Below, piece by piece: positions 49,802-58,860 of a DNA stretch of 64,000 nucleotides (within the stretch, counting starts at the first letter, position 1; every line of letters begins with the position of its first letter). Source of the stretch: SIG78 sp036677805 (GTDB lineage Bacteria > Verrucomicrobiota > Lentisphaeria > Victivallales > Victivallaceae); the NCBI GenBank assembly GCA_036677805.1, contig JAVBVS010000024.1, positions 310,001-374,000 of the forward strand. Reading direction: 5' to 3'. The notes below the pieces were generated by a model that saw nothing but the letters and a program-made list of their open reading frames with translations, ran no database searches and was not told where the DNA came from. Both the position numbers and the translations under genes were made by a program.

Positions 49802-50932
49802 TTACAGCGTCGGGACGATCATATGGGCGCCGCCCTTCAGATTGCCGTCGGCCGGAAGGTCCGGGTTCAGGCGTTTCAGATCTTCCATCTTGACATTGTA
49901 CATCTTGCAGAACTGATCCGCGGTCATGTCATTGGGCACCTGAAGCGTTTCGGTATTGGCCAGTCCAGTCGTGCCGGCGGTCACGCCGGCCGCCGTCCCG
50001 ACGGCGGCTCCCGGGGTGGTTCCGGCCGGGGCGGGCGTCAGATTGGTGCCGGGAACCGGCGCCGTCGTTTCAGTCGGCGCTGTACCGACCGGGGCGGCTC
50101 CAGCCGGCGTCGTGCCGGCGGTCGGGGTCAGGCCGATATTGGGATCGAGATCCATATTGTCGGTCAGCGGCAATCCGGCATCGGTTTTCGCCGCACCGGC
50201 GGCAGCCTTGCCGGGGATCCGGAGCTTGTCGCCGATATGCAGGACCTTGTTCAACGCAATGCTATTTTCCTGCGCGATCGCCTTGGCGGTCACGCCGTAC
50301 TTGCGGGCAATCCGATCCAGCGTATCGCCGGAAGCCACCACATGGATGCCATCGGCCGGAGCGGCCGCAGTCGGCGCGGCTTTCACGCCCGACTTGTCGC
50401 TTTTGACGGCGGTGGAAGCAGTGTTTTTGGTGCTCTTGGTGCTCTTGGCCGCAGCTTTGGGCGCGGCGGCACGGTCGGCGTGATAGGCGCCGCCTTCCGG
50501 AATCTTCAGTTCCTGACCGATGCGCAGCACGCTCTTTTCGGTGAGATTGTTGCAGGCCATCAGCTCACGGGTTTTGACCCCGTGCTTGTAGGCAATGCCG
50601 GAAAGGGTGTCGCCTTTGGCCACTTTGTAGGTGCTTGTCCCCGCCACGGCCGCGGATTTGGCCGCCTTGGAGGGCGTCACCGAACTCAGTCCCGGATATT
50701 TCCCGGTGCTGGAAACCGACGGCGTTTCGGGGGCCTCGGTTTCGGGCACGGACGGCGCATTGTTGAGGGCCGGCGCGCTTTCCGCGGGCTCGGCCAGAGC
50801 CGGTCCGTCATTGTAGGTCTGATTGCCGAGGATTTCCGGCTGCCGGCAGCCGCCGGATGCCATCAGACCTGCCAGCAAAACCACATGAACCGCCGCAACA
50901 CCCGCCAAAATACCGACCATTTTCTTTTCCAT
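49802..50932 (-). CDS. LysM-domain envelope protein (likely lipoprotein)
   Basis: Exported protein of 376 residues. The N-terminal hydrophobic stretch ends in ASGGC (Cys29), a near-lipobox, so it is either lipidated or membrane-anchored. LysM domains lie at about 101-145 (YKVAKGDTLSGIAYKHGVKT) and 196-240 (HVVASGDTLDRIARKYGVTA); a third, more diverged one is at about 330-376 (FCKMYNVKMEDLKRLNPDLPADG). Between them are Ala/Thr/Pro-rich linkers. LysM binds peptidoglycan, so this should sit on the cell wall. ATG at 50932 follows GGAGG. It is monocistronic, closed by the terminator at 49737-49772. Confidence 0.87.
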   Translation of the reverse strand: MEKKMVGILAGVAAVHVVLLAGLMASGGCRQPEILGNQTYNDGPALAEPAESAPALNNAPSVPETEAPETPSVSSTGKYPGLSSVTPSKAAKSAAVAGTSTYKVAKGDTLSGIAYKHGVKTRELMACNNLTEKSVLRIGQELKIPEGGAYHADRAAAPKAAAKSTKSTKNTASTAVKSDKSGVKAAPTAAAPADGIHVVASGDTLDRIARKYGVTAKAIAQENSIALNKVLHIGDKLRIPGKAAAGAAKTDAGLPLTDNMDLDPNIGLTPTAGTTPAGAAPVGTAPTETTAPVPGTNLTPAPAGTTPGAAVGTAAGVTAGTTGLANTETLQVPNDMTADQFCKMYNVKMEDLKRLNPDLPADGNLKGGAHMIVPTL

Positions 50933-50966
50933 GACCACCTCCGAAGCCCGACGCCGTTAATATTTT

Positions 50967-50980
50967 AAAAAACGTTTTTT
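50967..50980. promoter_or_regulatory. AT-rich palindrome upstream of the LysM gene
   Basis: AAAAAACGTTTTTT, a perfect 14-bp palindrome 35 bp before the ATG at 50932. It could be an operator, but also simply a run of A and T. Confidence 0.25.
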
Positions 50981-51093
50981 CCATCGATATATTAAGTTAA
51001 TTCATGTTTGAACACTTGTAAAGTCCAAATGTTCATCTTTTGCAAGAAAAACGCAACTTTTTTCAGGGAAGACGGTTTTTGGCGCGATTTTGG

Positions 51094-52365
51094 TCAGTTT
51101 CCCGATTCCGGCGGCAGTTTGGATACGGCCCGGGCGGCGGGAACGAGCAGAATCAGCGCCATCAGGAAATAGGCCTTGAATACGGATAGCGGCGCCCACT
51201 CCGTCCCGACCGCCGCGATGATTTTGAAAATGCCCCCCGAAAGCAGCATGCCCGCCAGGCCCGGCCCCACGCCGGTGATCACCGCCATCAGCATGGAGGC
51301 CGCCACCCGGATGCGGATGGGCATCACCGCCAGAAAATAATGCAGCACGGCATTGCCGGCCACGATGCCCGCGCCGCCGGCCGGAATGAATATCAGCGGC
51401 GCATACGCATAACTCAATCCCCGGGGCGCCAGCAGCCACCAAAGCGCTACTGTCAGCAACGCCCAATATCCACATCGGATCATGGCCCGGGCGCCGAACC
51501 GTTTGACCAGTCGTCCCGAGGTAAAGGAGAAGACGGCCGCGGCGGAAAATTGGACCAGTGAAAACAACAGCGCCTGGGTATCGCTGACCAGATACCCGCG
51601 TTTGACCGCCAGCATCGACGCCGGCACCATCATGATAATGGCCAGGTTGATCGCAAAGCAGGCCAGAATCAGTCGCCGCAGGGCCGGAAAAGTCCATGCC
51701 CGGCGCATCTGGCTCCACATCGGGCGCCGCGCCGATTCCCGTAACGCGGCCGTCTCATCGATGCGCCGGATATAACGGGTCGAGGTCACGCCGAGGCAGG
51801 CGCCGACGATGATGATGCCGGTAAGCGCCCAGATCGTATCGTACATTCGGAATACGCCCCAGATTGCCAGCAGCGCCGCCACGCTGCCGATGTAGAAAAG
51901 CGCATTGCTGCGGCCTACCAGCTCCGAACGTTCTTCCGGAGTGGCGATATCGCCCAGCAGCGGCTGGATCATGACCGCACCCGCGGCCCGGAAGCCGTAA
52001 AATCCGCAGGCCCCGATCAATACCTGGAGCAGCGCCGCCTCCGGATAGCCGGCATAGGCCACGATCGAACTGGCGGCCACCACCAGTGCGGCCAGATTGC
52101 GCAGGGTCCAGAAGATTGCCTGACTGCGGGCTGCGCCCACATGCGCGGTCGTCGCCTTGCCCAGCGGCAGCAGGATGTATGAGAAGTAGATCATGCTGCC
52201 GAGCACGGCGATCATTGCGTTGGAAGCGTTGAGCCGGACGGCGAAAAGGATGATCACGGTTTCGCCCAGGCACATGTAGGATAAGCCGTTGATAACGCCG
52301 AAAATGGAGTAGTTCTTCTGCGATTCGCGGCGCTGCTGCGGCGTGAGCGGTCCGGGATAAATCAT
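51094..52365 (-). CDS. MFS transporter, unusual subgroup
   Basis: Membrane protein of 423 residues with 12 hydrophobic helices. It lacks a strict MFS motif A but has GDIATPEERSELVGRSNAL between helices 4-5 and SGRLVKRFGARAMIRCG later, which resembles large families of MFS-like proteins in Lentisphaerota and Verrucomicrobiota with the N-terminal TPQQRRESQKNYSIFGVINGLSYMCLGE in parts. Substrate unknown. ATG at 52365; the frame upstream crosses the ilvB terminator. It follows ilvB by 60 bp across a strong terminator, so it should have its own expression, but I see no good promoter. Confidence 0.78.
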   Translation of the reverse strand: MIYPGPLTPQQRRESQKNYSIFGVINGLSYMCLGETVIILFAVRLNASNAMIAVLGSMIYFSYILLPLGKATTAHVGAARSQAIFWTLRNLAALVVAASSIVAYAGYPEAALLQVLIGACGFYGFRAAGAVMIQPLLGDIATPEERSELVGRSNALFYIGSVAALLAIWGVFRMYDTIWALTGIIIVGACLGVTSTRYIRRIDETAALRESARRPMWSQMRRAWTFPALRRLILACFAINLAIIMMVPASMLAVKRGYLVSDTQALLFSLVQFSAAAVFSFTSGRLVKRFGARAMIRCGYWALLTVALWWLLAPRGLSYAYAPLIFIPAGGAGIVAGNAVLHYFLAVMPIRIRVAASMLMAVITGVGPGLAGMLLSGGIFKIIAAVGTEWAPLSVFKAYFLMALILLVPAARAVSKLPPESGN

Positions 52366-52383
52366 ACTTATTTCCGTAGACTG

Positions 52384-52415
52384 AAAAAAATCCGCGCCGG
52401 TCTGGCGCGGATTTT
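52384..52415 (-). terminator. Terminator after ilvB
   Basis: AAATCCGCGCC (52388-52398) and GGCGCGGATTT (52404-52414), an 11-bp perfect stem with loop GGTCT; followed on the minus strand by seven T. It also has T on the other strand. Confidence 0.72.
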
Positions 52416-52424
52416 CAGAAATCC

Positions 52425-54218
52425 TTATTTCGGTTGACCGGCCGGCGTCTCGTCGCCCAGCGCGCAGAACGGGTGCTGGAAATGACATTGCCGGCACGGC
52501 TTGTCCTGCTTCCACTCGCTGATGATGATATCCTTGTAGGTCTTGCCCGGCGGAATCATCGGCAGCACATGCTCGTCGTAGCCCGTATGGACGTCGAGCA
52601 GAAACGGCCCTTCGGCGTCAAGCATTTCGCGGATGGCGCCGGGCAGCTCGGCCCGGGTCCGGACCACCCGCCCGGGAATGCCGTAGCCCTTGGCGATGGT
52701 CACGAAATCCGGGTAGTAGCCGGCGTCCTTCGGGCTGCCGAGCACGGTATTGCCGCGGCAGCTGCCGTAGAAGCGGTCTTCCCACTGCGCCACCATGCCG
52801 AGGTGCTGATTGTTCAGAATCACCATCTTCACGCCGATCGATTCGACGTAAAGCGTACCCAGCTCCTGAATGTTCATCTGGAAACTGCCGTCGCCGTCGA
52901 TGTTGATCACCGTCGCATAGGGCCGCCCCACTTTGGCGCCCATCGCCGCCGGCAGCCCGAAGCCCATCGCCCCGAGACCGCCCGAACTCAGCAACTGGCG
53001 GGGGTGCTTGTAGGGATAGAACTGGGTTGCCCACATCTGGTGCTGGCCCACGCCCGGCACGATCACGGCGTCGCCGTTGGTCATCTGACCGAGCAGTTCC
53101 ACCACGTATTGCGGTTGGACATGGTCGGGTTTCACCCGATAGGTCAGCGGATATTTTTCCTTCCATTCGGCGATCTGCGCGAACCATTCCTTGTATTCCT
53201 TGAAGATCGGATCGCGGTTGAGCTCGATCAGCACCTCTTTGATATTGGCCACCACACCCAGCGTGGCGATCTTGTTCTTGTTGATCTCCGACGGGTCGAT
53301 GTCGACGTGGATGATCTTGGCATCGACCGCGAAATGGGCCGGATTGCCGGTCACCCGGTCGTCGAAACGGGCGCCGAAAGCGATCAGAAGATCGCACTCA
53401 TTGATCGCGTTGTTGGCGTAAACCGTCCCGTGCATGCCGGGCCAGTGCAGACTCAACGGATGATCGAGCGGAAAAGCGCCCAGGCCCATCATGGTCGAAG
53501 TCACCGGCAGATTGTAGCCTTCGGCGAATTCGCGCAGTTCGACCGAAGCCTCGGCCGAAATGATGCCGCCGCCGATATAGAGGCACGGTTTGCTGCAGGC
53601 GCTGATCATGGTGCGGATCGCGGTGATCTCGTCGGCGCTCGCCTTGGGGTCGGGATCGTAGGCCTGAAGCGTCATCGGGGCATCGAAATCCACCTTGGCG
53701 TACTGCTGCTGGACGTTTTTGGGAATGTCCACGATGACCGGACCCGGACGGCCGCTGCCGGCCAGGTAAAAGGCCTCTTTGATCACCCGCGGCAGTTCGC
53801 GCGCGTCAAGCACCAGATAACTGTGCTTCACGATCGGACGGGTCATGCCGATGATGTCGGTTTCCTGAAACACGTTTTTGCCGATCATGGAGCTGACCAC
53901 CTGCCCGGTGATGAAGACTGTCGGCACCGAATCCATATAGGCGTCGGCGATGCCGGTGAGCAGATTGGTGGCGCCGGGGCCGGAAGTGGCCATGGCCACG
54001 CCGATCCTGCCGGTGGCGCGGGCATAGCCGTTGGCGGCGAAGGCGCCGCCCTGTTCGTGCCGCGGCAGAATCACCCGCAGACTGGAGTCCTGAAGCGCCT
54101 GATGGAGCTCGATCGCGGTTCCTCCGGGATAGGCGAATACTACTTCGACACCCTGTTTCTCCAGGCATTTGATCGCGATTTGGCTGCCTTTCAAGGGTTT
54201 TTCGGTGTCGTTTTTCAT
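52425..54218 (-). CDS. ilvB: Acetolactate synthase large subunit with Cys-rich C-terminal tail
   Basis: Thiamine-diphosphate enzyme of 597 residues that makes acetolactate or acetohydroxybutyrate for valine, leucine and isoleucine. It has the catalytic Glu (PRHEQGGAFAANGYARATGR in parts), GPGATNLLTGIADAYMDS, GQV-x-MIG, and the ThDP-binding GDGSFQMNIQELGT...NNQHLGMVAQW. The C-terminus extends about 30 residues past the usual end and contains PCRQCHFQHPFC, three Cys and two His. ATG at 54218 (MKNDTEK) with GAGGA 9 nt upstream; 54227 is an alternative. No ilvN follows: downstream is an MFS gene after a terminator, so the regulatory subunit must lie elsewhere or be absent. Confidence 0.93.
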   Translation of the reverse strand: MKNDTEKPLKGSQIAIKCLEKQGVEVVFAYPGGTAIELHQALQDSSLRVILPRHEQGGAFAANGYARATGRIGVAMATSGPGATNLLTGIADAYMDSVPTVFITGQVVSSMIGKNVFQETDIIGMTRPIVKHSYLVLDARELPRVIKEAFYLAGSGRPGPVIVDIPKNVQQQYAKVDFDAPMTLQAYDPDPKASADEITAIRTMISACSKPCLYIGGGIISAEASVELREFAEGYNLPVTSTMMGLGAFPLDHPLSLHWPGMHGTVYANNAINECDLLIAFGARFDDRVTGNPAHFAVDAKIIHVDIDPSEINKNKIATLGVVANIKEVLIELNRDPIFKEYKEWFAQIAEWKEKYPLTYRVKPDHVQPQYVVELLGQMTNGDAVIVPGVGQHQMWATQFYPYKHPRQLLSSGGLGAMGFGLPAAMGAKVGRPYATVINIDGDGSFQMNIQELGTLYVESIGVKMVILNNQHLGMVAQWEDRFYGSCRGNTVLGSPKDAGYYPDFVTIAKGYGIPGRVVRTRAELPGAIREMLDAEGPFLLDVHTGYDEHVLPMIPPGKTYKDIIISEWKQDKPCRQCHFQHPFCALGDETPAGQPK

Positions 54219-54300
54219 TTTCGCCATTCCTCGTTGAACATTTTCGCCGGACAACCGGTCCGGCAGCTTGATTTTTTACCCTTGCCGGGGTAATATAAAC

Positions 54301-54334
54301 ATTATAATTTAGCACGGAATTGCGGGTACTTCAA
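54301..54334 (-). promoter_or_regulatory. Promoter of ilvB
   Basis: Minus strand TTGAAG (54334-54329), 17 bp, TAAATT (54311-54306); a TATAAT overlaps at 54306-54301. The leader would be about 80 nt. No T-box or leader peptide is obvious. Confidence 0.45.
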
Positions 54335-54432
54335 GCACAAGGCGCAAAATAGGCGAAATTTTCATTCCGCCACTGGCACCCGGTCGGGGTCGGCGTTATA
54401 TTACATCCCGTTATTCTGGGAGGAGACGATTC

Positions 54433-54855
54433 ATGAGCAACTGTATTTTCTGTCGGATCGCGGCGGGGGAAATCCCGGCGGTCAAGCTCTATCAGGACGA
54501 ATTGGTCACCGCTTTTCTCGACATCGGACCGATCAACTTCGGTCATGCCCTGGTAATTCCCAACGCCCACTTCGAAAGCATCAGTTCGGTGCCGGAAGCC
54601 ACTGCCGGACGCATGATGAAAGTCGGCGCGCGCCTCGGCATCGCGCTCAAGCGGGCACTCGATTATGACGGTTACAATCTGCATCTGGCCGACGGGCAGG
54701 CGGCGGGGCAGGTGGTGATGCATGCCCATCTCCATGTGGTGCCGCGCGGCGTCGAGGACGGATTCCGCTGGAACTGGCGGCAGCTTCAGTATGCGGAAGG
54801 CGAAGCGGCGCGTCTGGCGGAGAAGATTCTGGAAAAATTCAAAATTGAAGGTTGA
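54433..54855 (+). CDS. HIT family protein
   Basis: Histidine-triad nucleotide-binding hydrolase of 140 residues. The triad HAHLHVV (His97, His99, His101) is intact, as are the zinc Cys4 and Cys7 (CIFCRIAAGEIPA) and the conserved FGHALVIPN. Such proteins hydrolyse nucleoside phosphoramidates or diadenosine phosphates. ATG at 54433 follows GGGAGGAG. It opens an operon followed by glmM at 8 bp. The link to cell-wall precursor synthesis is positional only. Confidence 0.9.
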   Translation: MSNCIFCRIAAGEIPAVKLYQDELVTAFLDIGPINFGHALVIPNAHFESISSVPEATAGRMMKVGARLGIALKRALDYDGYNLHLADGQAAGQVVMHAHLHVVPRGVEDGFRWNWRQLQYAEGEAARLAEKILEKFKIEG

Positions 54856-54863
54856 CGGGCATC

Positions 54864-56210
54864 ATGGGCAAACTTTTTGGAACCGACGGCGTGCGGGGAC
54901 GCGCCAACACTTATCCGATCACGCCTGAAATCGCGCTGAAGCTCGGCAAGGCGATCGCCCGGGTTTTCGGCTCCGACGGTCACGGCCGCTGCAAGGCGGT
55001 GCTGGGCAAGGATACCCGGCTGTCGGGCTACATGCTGGAAAATGCGCTGACCTCGGGCCTGTTGAGCATGGGCATGGATGTGCTGGCGGTGGGGCCGATG
55101 CCGACGCCGGCGGTGGCGCACCTTACGCACTCGCTGTGCGCATCGTGCGGAATCATGATCACCGCTTCGCACAATCCGGCCGAGGACAACGGCATCAAGG
55201 TCTTCGGCGCCGACGGCTACAAGCTGCCGGATCAGGTCGAGGCCGAAATCGAAAAATTGGTGCTGGGCGACGAACTCGATTCTTCCGGCGCGCCCATCGG
55301 CAAGGCTTACCGCATCGACGACGCCCGCGGCCGCTATATCGAATTCGCCAAGAGTTCGATCCGGAACCGCAGTCTCAAAGGGTTGAAGATCGTGCTCGAT
55401 TGCGCCAACGGCGCGGCCTATTCGATGGCGCCGTCGATTTTCCGCGAACTCGGCGCGGAGGTGATCGAAACCTCGGTTCATCCCGACGGCGTCAATATCA
55501 ACGCCGGCTGCGGCGCGCTGCATATCGGTCATGCCGCCAAACTGGTGCGCGAACACGGCGCCGACGTGGGCATTTCACTCGACGGCGACGCCGACCGGGT
55601 GATTTTCAGCGATTCCGACGGCAACGAAGTCAACGGCGACCGGATCATCGGCATGGTCGCGCTCGACTATCAGTCGCGGCGGCAGCTGGTGGACAACACC
55701 GTGGTGGTGACCGGCATGAGCAACCTCGGTTTGCAGAAGGCGCTCAACGCTTCCGGCATCCGGGTGATCTACACCGACATTGGCGACCGCTATGTGATCG
55801 AGGAGATGCGTGCCAACAATTACAACATCGGCGGCGAACAGTCCGGCCATGTGATTTTCATGGATTATGTGACTACCGGCGACGGGATCATCACCGCGCT
55901 GCACGTGCTTGAGCTGATGACGCGCAAGAAACGTTCGCTCAAAGAACTGGCCTCGTTCATGCCGGTTTTCCCGCAGGCGTTGAAAAATCTGCCGGTCAAG
56001 CACAAGATTCCGCTGGCTGAGGCGAAGATTCTGAAGGATGCCATCCGCGAATGTGAAAACGCGCTCGGCGATTCGGGCCGGACGCTGGTGCGTTATTCCG
56101 GGACTGAAAATAAAATCCGACTGCTGGTCGAAGCCGAAAAGGCCGAACAGGTGCAGTTCTGGATTGAAAAACTGGCCGACGCGGCCAACCGCGCGTTGAA
56201 TATGGATTGA
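54864..56210 (+). CDS. glmM: Phosphoglucosamine mutase
   Basis: Alpha-D-phosphohexomutase of 448 residues converting glucosamine-6-P to glucosamine-1-P for peptidoglycan and LPS. The N-terminal GKLFGTDGVRGRAN, the phospho-Ser102 in TASHNP, the metal-binding DGDADR and the GEQSGH sugar-binding loop are all typical of GlmM; the C-terminal RYSGTENKIRLLVE completes it. ATG at 54864 (MGKLFG); a TTG at 54852 adds only MTGI. Coupled to a GlmU-like gene 22 bp downstream, so the pair likely makes UDP-GlcNAc. Confidence 0.95.
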   Translation: MGKLFGTDGVRGRANTYPITPEIALKLGKAIARVFGSDGHGRCKAVLGKDTRLSGYMLENALTSGLLSMGMDVLAVGPMPTPAVAHLTHSLCASCGIMITASHNPAEDNGIKVFGADGYKLPDQVEAEIEKLVLGDELDSSGAPIGKAYRIDDARGRYIEFAKSSIRNRSLKGLKIVLDCANGAAYSMAPSIFRELGAEVIETSVHPDGVNINAGCGALHIGHAAKLVREHGADVGISLDGDADRVIFSDSDGNEVNGDRIIGMVALDYQSRRQLVDNTVVVTGMSNLGLQKALNASGIRVIYTDIGDRYVIEEMRANNYNIGGEQSGHVIFMDYVTTGDGIITALHVLELMTRKKRSLKELASFMPVFPQALKNLPVKHKIPLAEAKILKDAIRECENALGDSGRTLVRYSGTENKIRLLVEAEKAEQVQFWIEKLADAANRALNMD

Positions 56211-56232
56211 ACAGGATTCGGAGGGAACCGCA

Positions 56233-57099
56233 ATGAATGCCGTGGAAGTTGTCGAGGTGACCGTTTCCACCCTGGCTCCGCTTGATGCCCGGGTCGGAGA
56301 TATTCCGGTGGCCAACCGCGCGATCCGGGACTGGCAGCCCAGGCGGGCGGCGGTGGCGGGGGCGACCGTGCGCATCCGGGCGGATTTCTGGCCGTCGTGC
56401 GAGTTGATCGCCCAGGTGGCGCGGCTGGAGGCCAACGTGCTGGTTCGGGGCGAGGACGGCACCGAGCTGTTGCGCAAGATCGTCCACGGCACCGCGGGAA
56501 TTGAGGAGTTTCCGCCCGATCCGGCGAGCATCCGGATCGTTTATCCCTGGGATGTGCTGGCGGTCAATGAACGGCTGGTGCGCGAGCTCGACGACAGTTC
56601 GCGCGAGGGCACCGTCCGGCCCGGTGCGACCATCGACGGCATTCTGGCTCTGGGCGCCGGGAGCGTGGTGTTGCCGGGAGTTTACGTCGAAGGCCATGTG
56701 ATCATCGGCAAAAACTGCAAGATCGGTCCCAACTGCTATCTGCGCGGCAACACCTCCATCGGCAACGATTGCCATATCGGGCAGGCGGTGGAAATCAAGA
56801 ATTCGCTGCTGATGGATCATGTCAGCGTGGGCCATCTGAGCTACGTCGGCGATTCGGTGATCGCTTCGCGGGTCAATTTCGGGGCGGGCACGATCTGCTC
56901 CAATCTCCGGCATGACGGACGCACCCATCATTCGCCGGTCGACGGGGTGCTGGTCGATACCGGCCGGCGCAAATTCGGCGTCATCGTGGGCAGCAACGTG
57001 CATACCGGGATTCATACCGGATGTTACCCCGGCCGCAAACTGTGGCCGAACGTGAGCACGCTGCCCGGAGAGATCGTGCGCCAGGACAAACTCCAATAG
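56233..57099 (+). CDS. GlmU-like left-handed beta-helix acyltransferase without the uridylyltransferase core
   Basis: Protein of 288 residues. The C-terminal half (about 130-285) is a left-handed beta-helix with hexapeptide repeats (VVLPGVYVEGHVIIGKN, CKIGPNCYLRGN, TSIGNDCHIGQ) and the GlmU acetyltransferase signature GHLSYVGDSVIASRVNFGAGT; His201 aligns with GlmU's catalytic His. The N-terminal 125 residues have only remnants of a nucleotidyltransferase (IPVANRAIRDW near the start, PWDVLAVNERLV at 105-116). The nucleotide-binding GxGTRM...K motif is missing. It follows glmM by 22 bp and should be the acetyltransferase for GlcNAc-1-P, with the uridylyl step elsewhere. Confidence 0.82.
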   Translation: MNAVEVVEVTVSTLAPLDARVGDIPVANRAIRDWQPRRAAVAGATVRIRADFWPSCELIAQVARLEANVLVRGEDGTELLRKIVHGTAGIEEFPPDPASIRIVYPWDVLAVNERLVRELDDSSREGTVRPGATIDGILALGAGSVVLPGVYVEGHVIIGKNCKIGPNCYLRGNTSIGNDCHIGQAVEIKNSLLMDHVSVGHLSYVGDSVIASRVNFGAGTICSNLRHDGRTHHSPVDGVLVDTGRRKFGVIVGSNVHTGIHTGCYPGRKLWPNVSTLPGEIVRQDKLQ

Positions 57100-57121
57100 C
57101 GGCGTTGACGGGAGGATGGAG

Positions 57122-58054
57122 ATGACCAAATCAAGATCGGTACTGGTGTTCGGCGCGACCGGCGAAATCGGCGGGCGCATTGCGCGTCTGGCCGCCGATG
57201 CCGGGCATCGGGTTTACGGCGTGAGTCGGGGACTCAATACGCGCATGGCCGTGGATTTGCGCGGAGTGGAGATGGTGACCGGCGACAAGACCGACCCGGA
57301 ATTTCTGCGCCGGGTCTGCGCCGCGCTGCCGGTGGATGCAGTGATCGATTCGGTCCCGAATACGGCGCTGGTGGAGGAATATCACCGCTGTTTCGTGCGG
57401 GTGCGGAATGTCCTGCTTTGCAGTTCGACCGGGACTTTCGTGCCGCTCCAGTATTTCCCGGCCGACGAATTCCATCCGTGGCGGCAGGAGAATGAGGTCA
57501 ATTTTCATCATAAGATTCAATGCGACCGCCGGGCGCTGGAACTTTTCGAGAGCGACGGCTTTCCGGTGACGATTTTTCGGCCGACCAATATCATCGGCGA
57601 GGGGCGGGTGCCGCTGGATTTGTGGGGCGGGCGCGACATCGGATTCTTCCGCAAGCTTCGGAATCACGAGACGGTGGAGGTGCCGGATTGCCGTGAAATC
57701 CTGTTGCAGCCGGGCTACAACTGGGATCTTGCCAGCGCTTTCGTGAAGGCGCTGGAGCACCCCGATGCGGTACCCGGCGAGATTTTCGTGATTTCGTGCG
57801 CCAGGGCGATCCGGCTGGAGCAATATCTGCGCTGCGCGATGACTTTTCTGAACAGCCGGTCGGTGATCCGCTGGATCGACGCGGACGAATTCCAGAAGAG
57901 CCATCCGGAACATACCGGGCTGCCGTTTCTTCGGCAGCACATGTGTTTTTCGGTGGACAAGGCGCAGCGTTGGTTGAATTATGCCCCGAATTGCACTGCG
58001 GAAAGCGGTCTGAAGCGGGCGCTTTCGTGGTGCATTGAAAATGGCCAGCTCTGA
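57122..58054 (+). CDS. NAD-dependent epimerase/dehydratase family protein
   Basis: Short-chain (extended SDR) Rossmann enzyme of 310 residues. The dinucleotide-binding GATGEIGG (residues about 10-17) and the substrate region with YFPADEFHPW and HHKIQCDRRAL are seen; a clear YxxxK catalytic pair is not obvious, though HHKIQCD could hold the Lys. Probably acts on a nucleotide sugar. I choose the ATG at 57122: GGAGG abuts the ATG at 57116 and is 6 nt from the second. It overlaps the start of the GT2 by 14 bp, so both belong to one operon with glmM. Confidence 0.82.
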   Translation: MTKSRSVLVFGATGEIGGRIARLAADAGHRVYGVSRGLNTRMAVDLRGVEMVTGDKTDPEFLRRVCAALPVDAVIDSVPNTALVEEYHRCFVRVRNVLLCSSTGTFVPLQYFPADEFHPWRQENEVNFHHKIQCDRRALELFESDGFPVTIFRPTNIIGEGRVPLDLWGGRDIGFFRKLRNHETVEVPDCREILLQPGYNWDLASAFVKALEHPDAVPGEIFVISCARAIRLEQYLRCAMTFLNSRSVIRWIDADEFQKSHPEHTGLPFLRQHMCFSVDKAQRWLNYAPNCTAESGLKRALSWCIENGQL

Positions 58055-58796
58055 ATCGAACGCAAAACTTTCGATCATCATTCCGGTCTACAATGAAGAG
58101 CGGACGCTGGAGCTGCTGCTCGAAAAGGTCCGCGCGGTGCCGCTGCCGGTGAGGCGTGAAATCATCATCGTCGACGACGGCTCGACCGACGACTCCGGGA
58201 CCATCGCGGAGCGATGGGCGGCGCGTCACCGCGATGACGACATCCGGTTGCTGCGCCGGTCCAACGGGGGCAAGGGCGCTGCGGTGCGCGACGGGATTGC
58301 CGTGAGCACCGGAGACGTGGTGATCATTCAGGACGCCGATCTGGAGTATGACCCCGGAGACATCGCCGGCTGTATCGCGCCGATTCTGGAGGAACGTTGT
58401 GCGGTGGTGTACGGTTCGCGGGAACGCGAGCGCCACAACATGTGTTCGAGCTGGCGATTTTACGCCGGCGGATTGGCGGTGACATGGTGGATCGACTGTC
58501 TGTATTGGGTCTATCTGACCGATGAGCCGACTTGCTACAAAACCTTCCGGGGCGACCTGATTCGGGCGCTGGATTTTGAAAACGACGATTTCGGCTGGGA
58601 GCCGGAGGTGACCTGCAAATTGCTCCGGCTGGGCTGGAAGATTCTCGAAGTGCCGATCAGCTACCGTCCGCGCCATGTGGCCGAAGGCAAGAAAATTCGC
58701 TGTCGCGACGGTTGGCGTGCACTTCGAATCGCACTGGAGTGGCGTTTCCGGAGCGTCAAAAAATGGCGGAAGTTGAAATTCCGGCAAACAAAATAG
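58041..58796 (+). CDS. Glycosyltransferase family 2 (dolichyl-phosphate mannose synthase-like)
   Basis: Inverting glycosyltransferase of 251 residues with the GT-A fold. The N-terminal KLSIIIPVYNEERTLE, the IIVDDGSTDDS and the metal-binding QDADLEYDP are characteristic; the C-terminal region YRPRHVAEGKKIRCRDGW is that of polyprenyl-phosphate glycosyltransferases (DPM1/GtrB-like). No long C-terminal membrane domain is present. It overlaps the epimerase gene by 14 bp. It probably makes a lipid-linked sugar for an envelope glycan. Confidence 0.9.
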   Translation: MASSESNAKLSIIIPVYNEERTLELLLEKVRAVPLPVRREIIIVDDGSTDDSGTIAERWAARHRDDDIRLLRRSNGGKGAAVRDGIAVSTGDVVIIQDADLEYDPGDIAGCIAPILEERCAVVYGSRERERHNMCSSWRFYAGGLAVTWWIDCLYWVYLTDEPTCYKTFRGDLIRALDFENDDFGWEPEVTCKLLRLGWKILEVPISYRPRHVAEGKKIRCRDGWRALRIALEWRFRSVKKWRKLKFRQTK

Positions 58797-58860
58797 CGTT
58801 GCTTGCGGTCCAATGATATGGCACCGGATAGATTGGAATGTTTCAGAAAGGAGCCGGTTT

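Noticed and set aside
52434..54293. Antisense open frame over ilvB (about 620 codons)
   Set aside because: Mirror of a certain gene without recognisable features.
54365..54400. Sigma-54 promoter before the HIT gene (TGGCAC at 54374)
   Set aside because: The -12 TTGC at the right distance is absent; a weak sigma-70-like TATATT lies at 17 bp instead.
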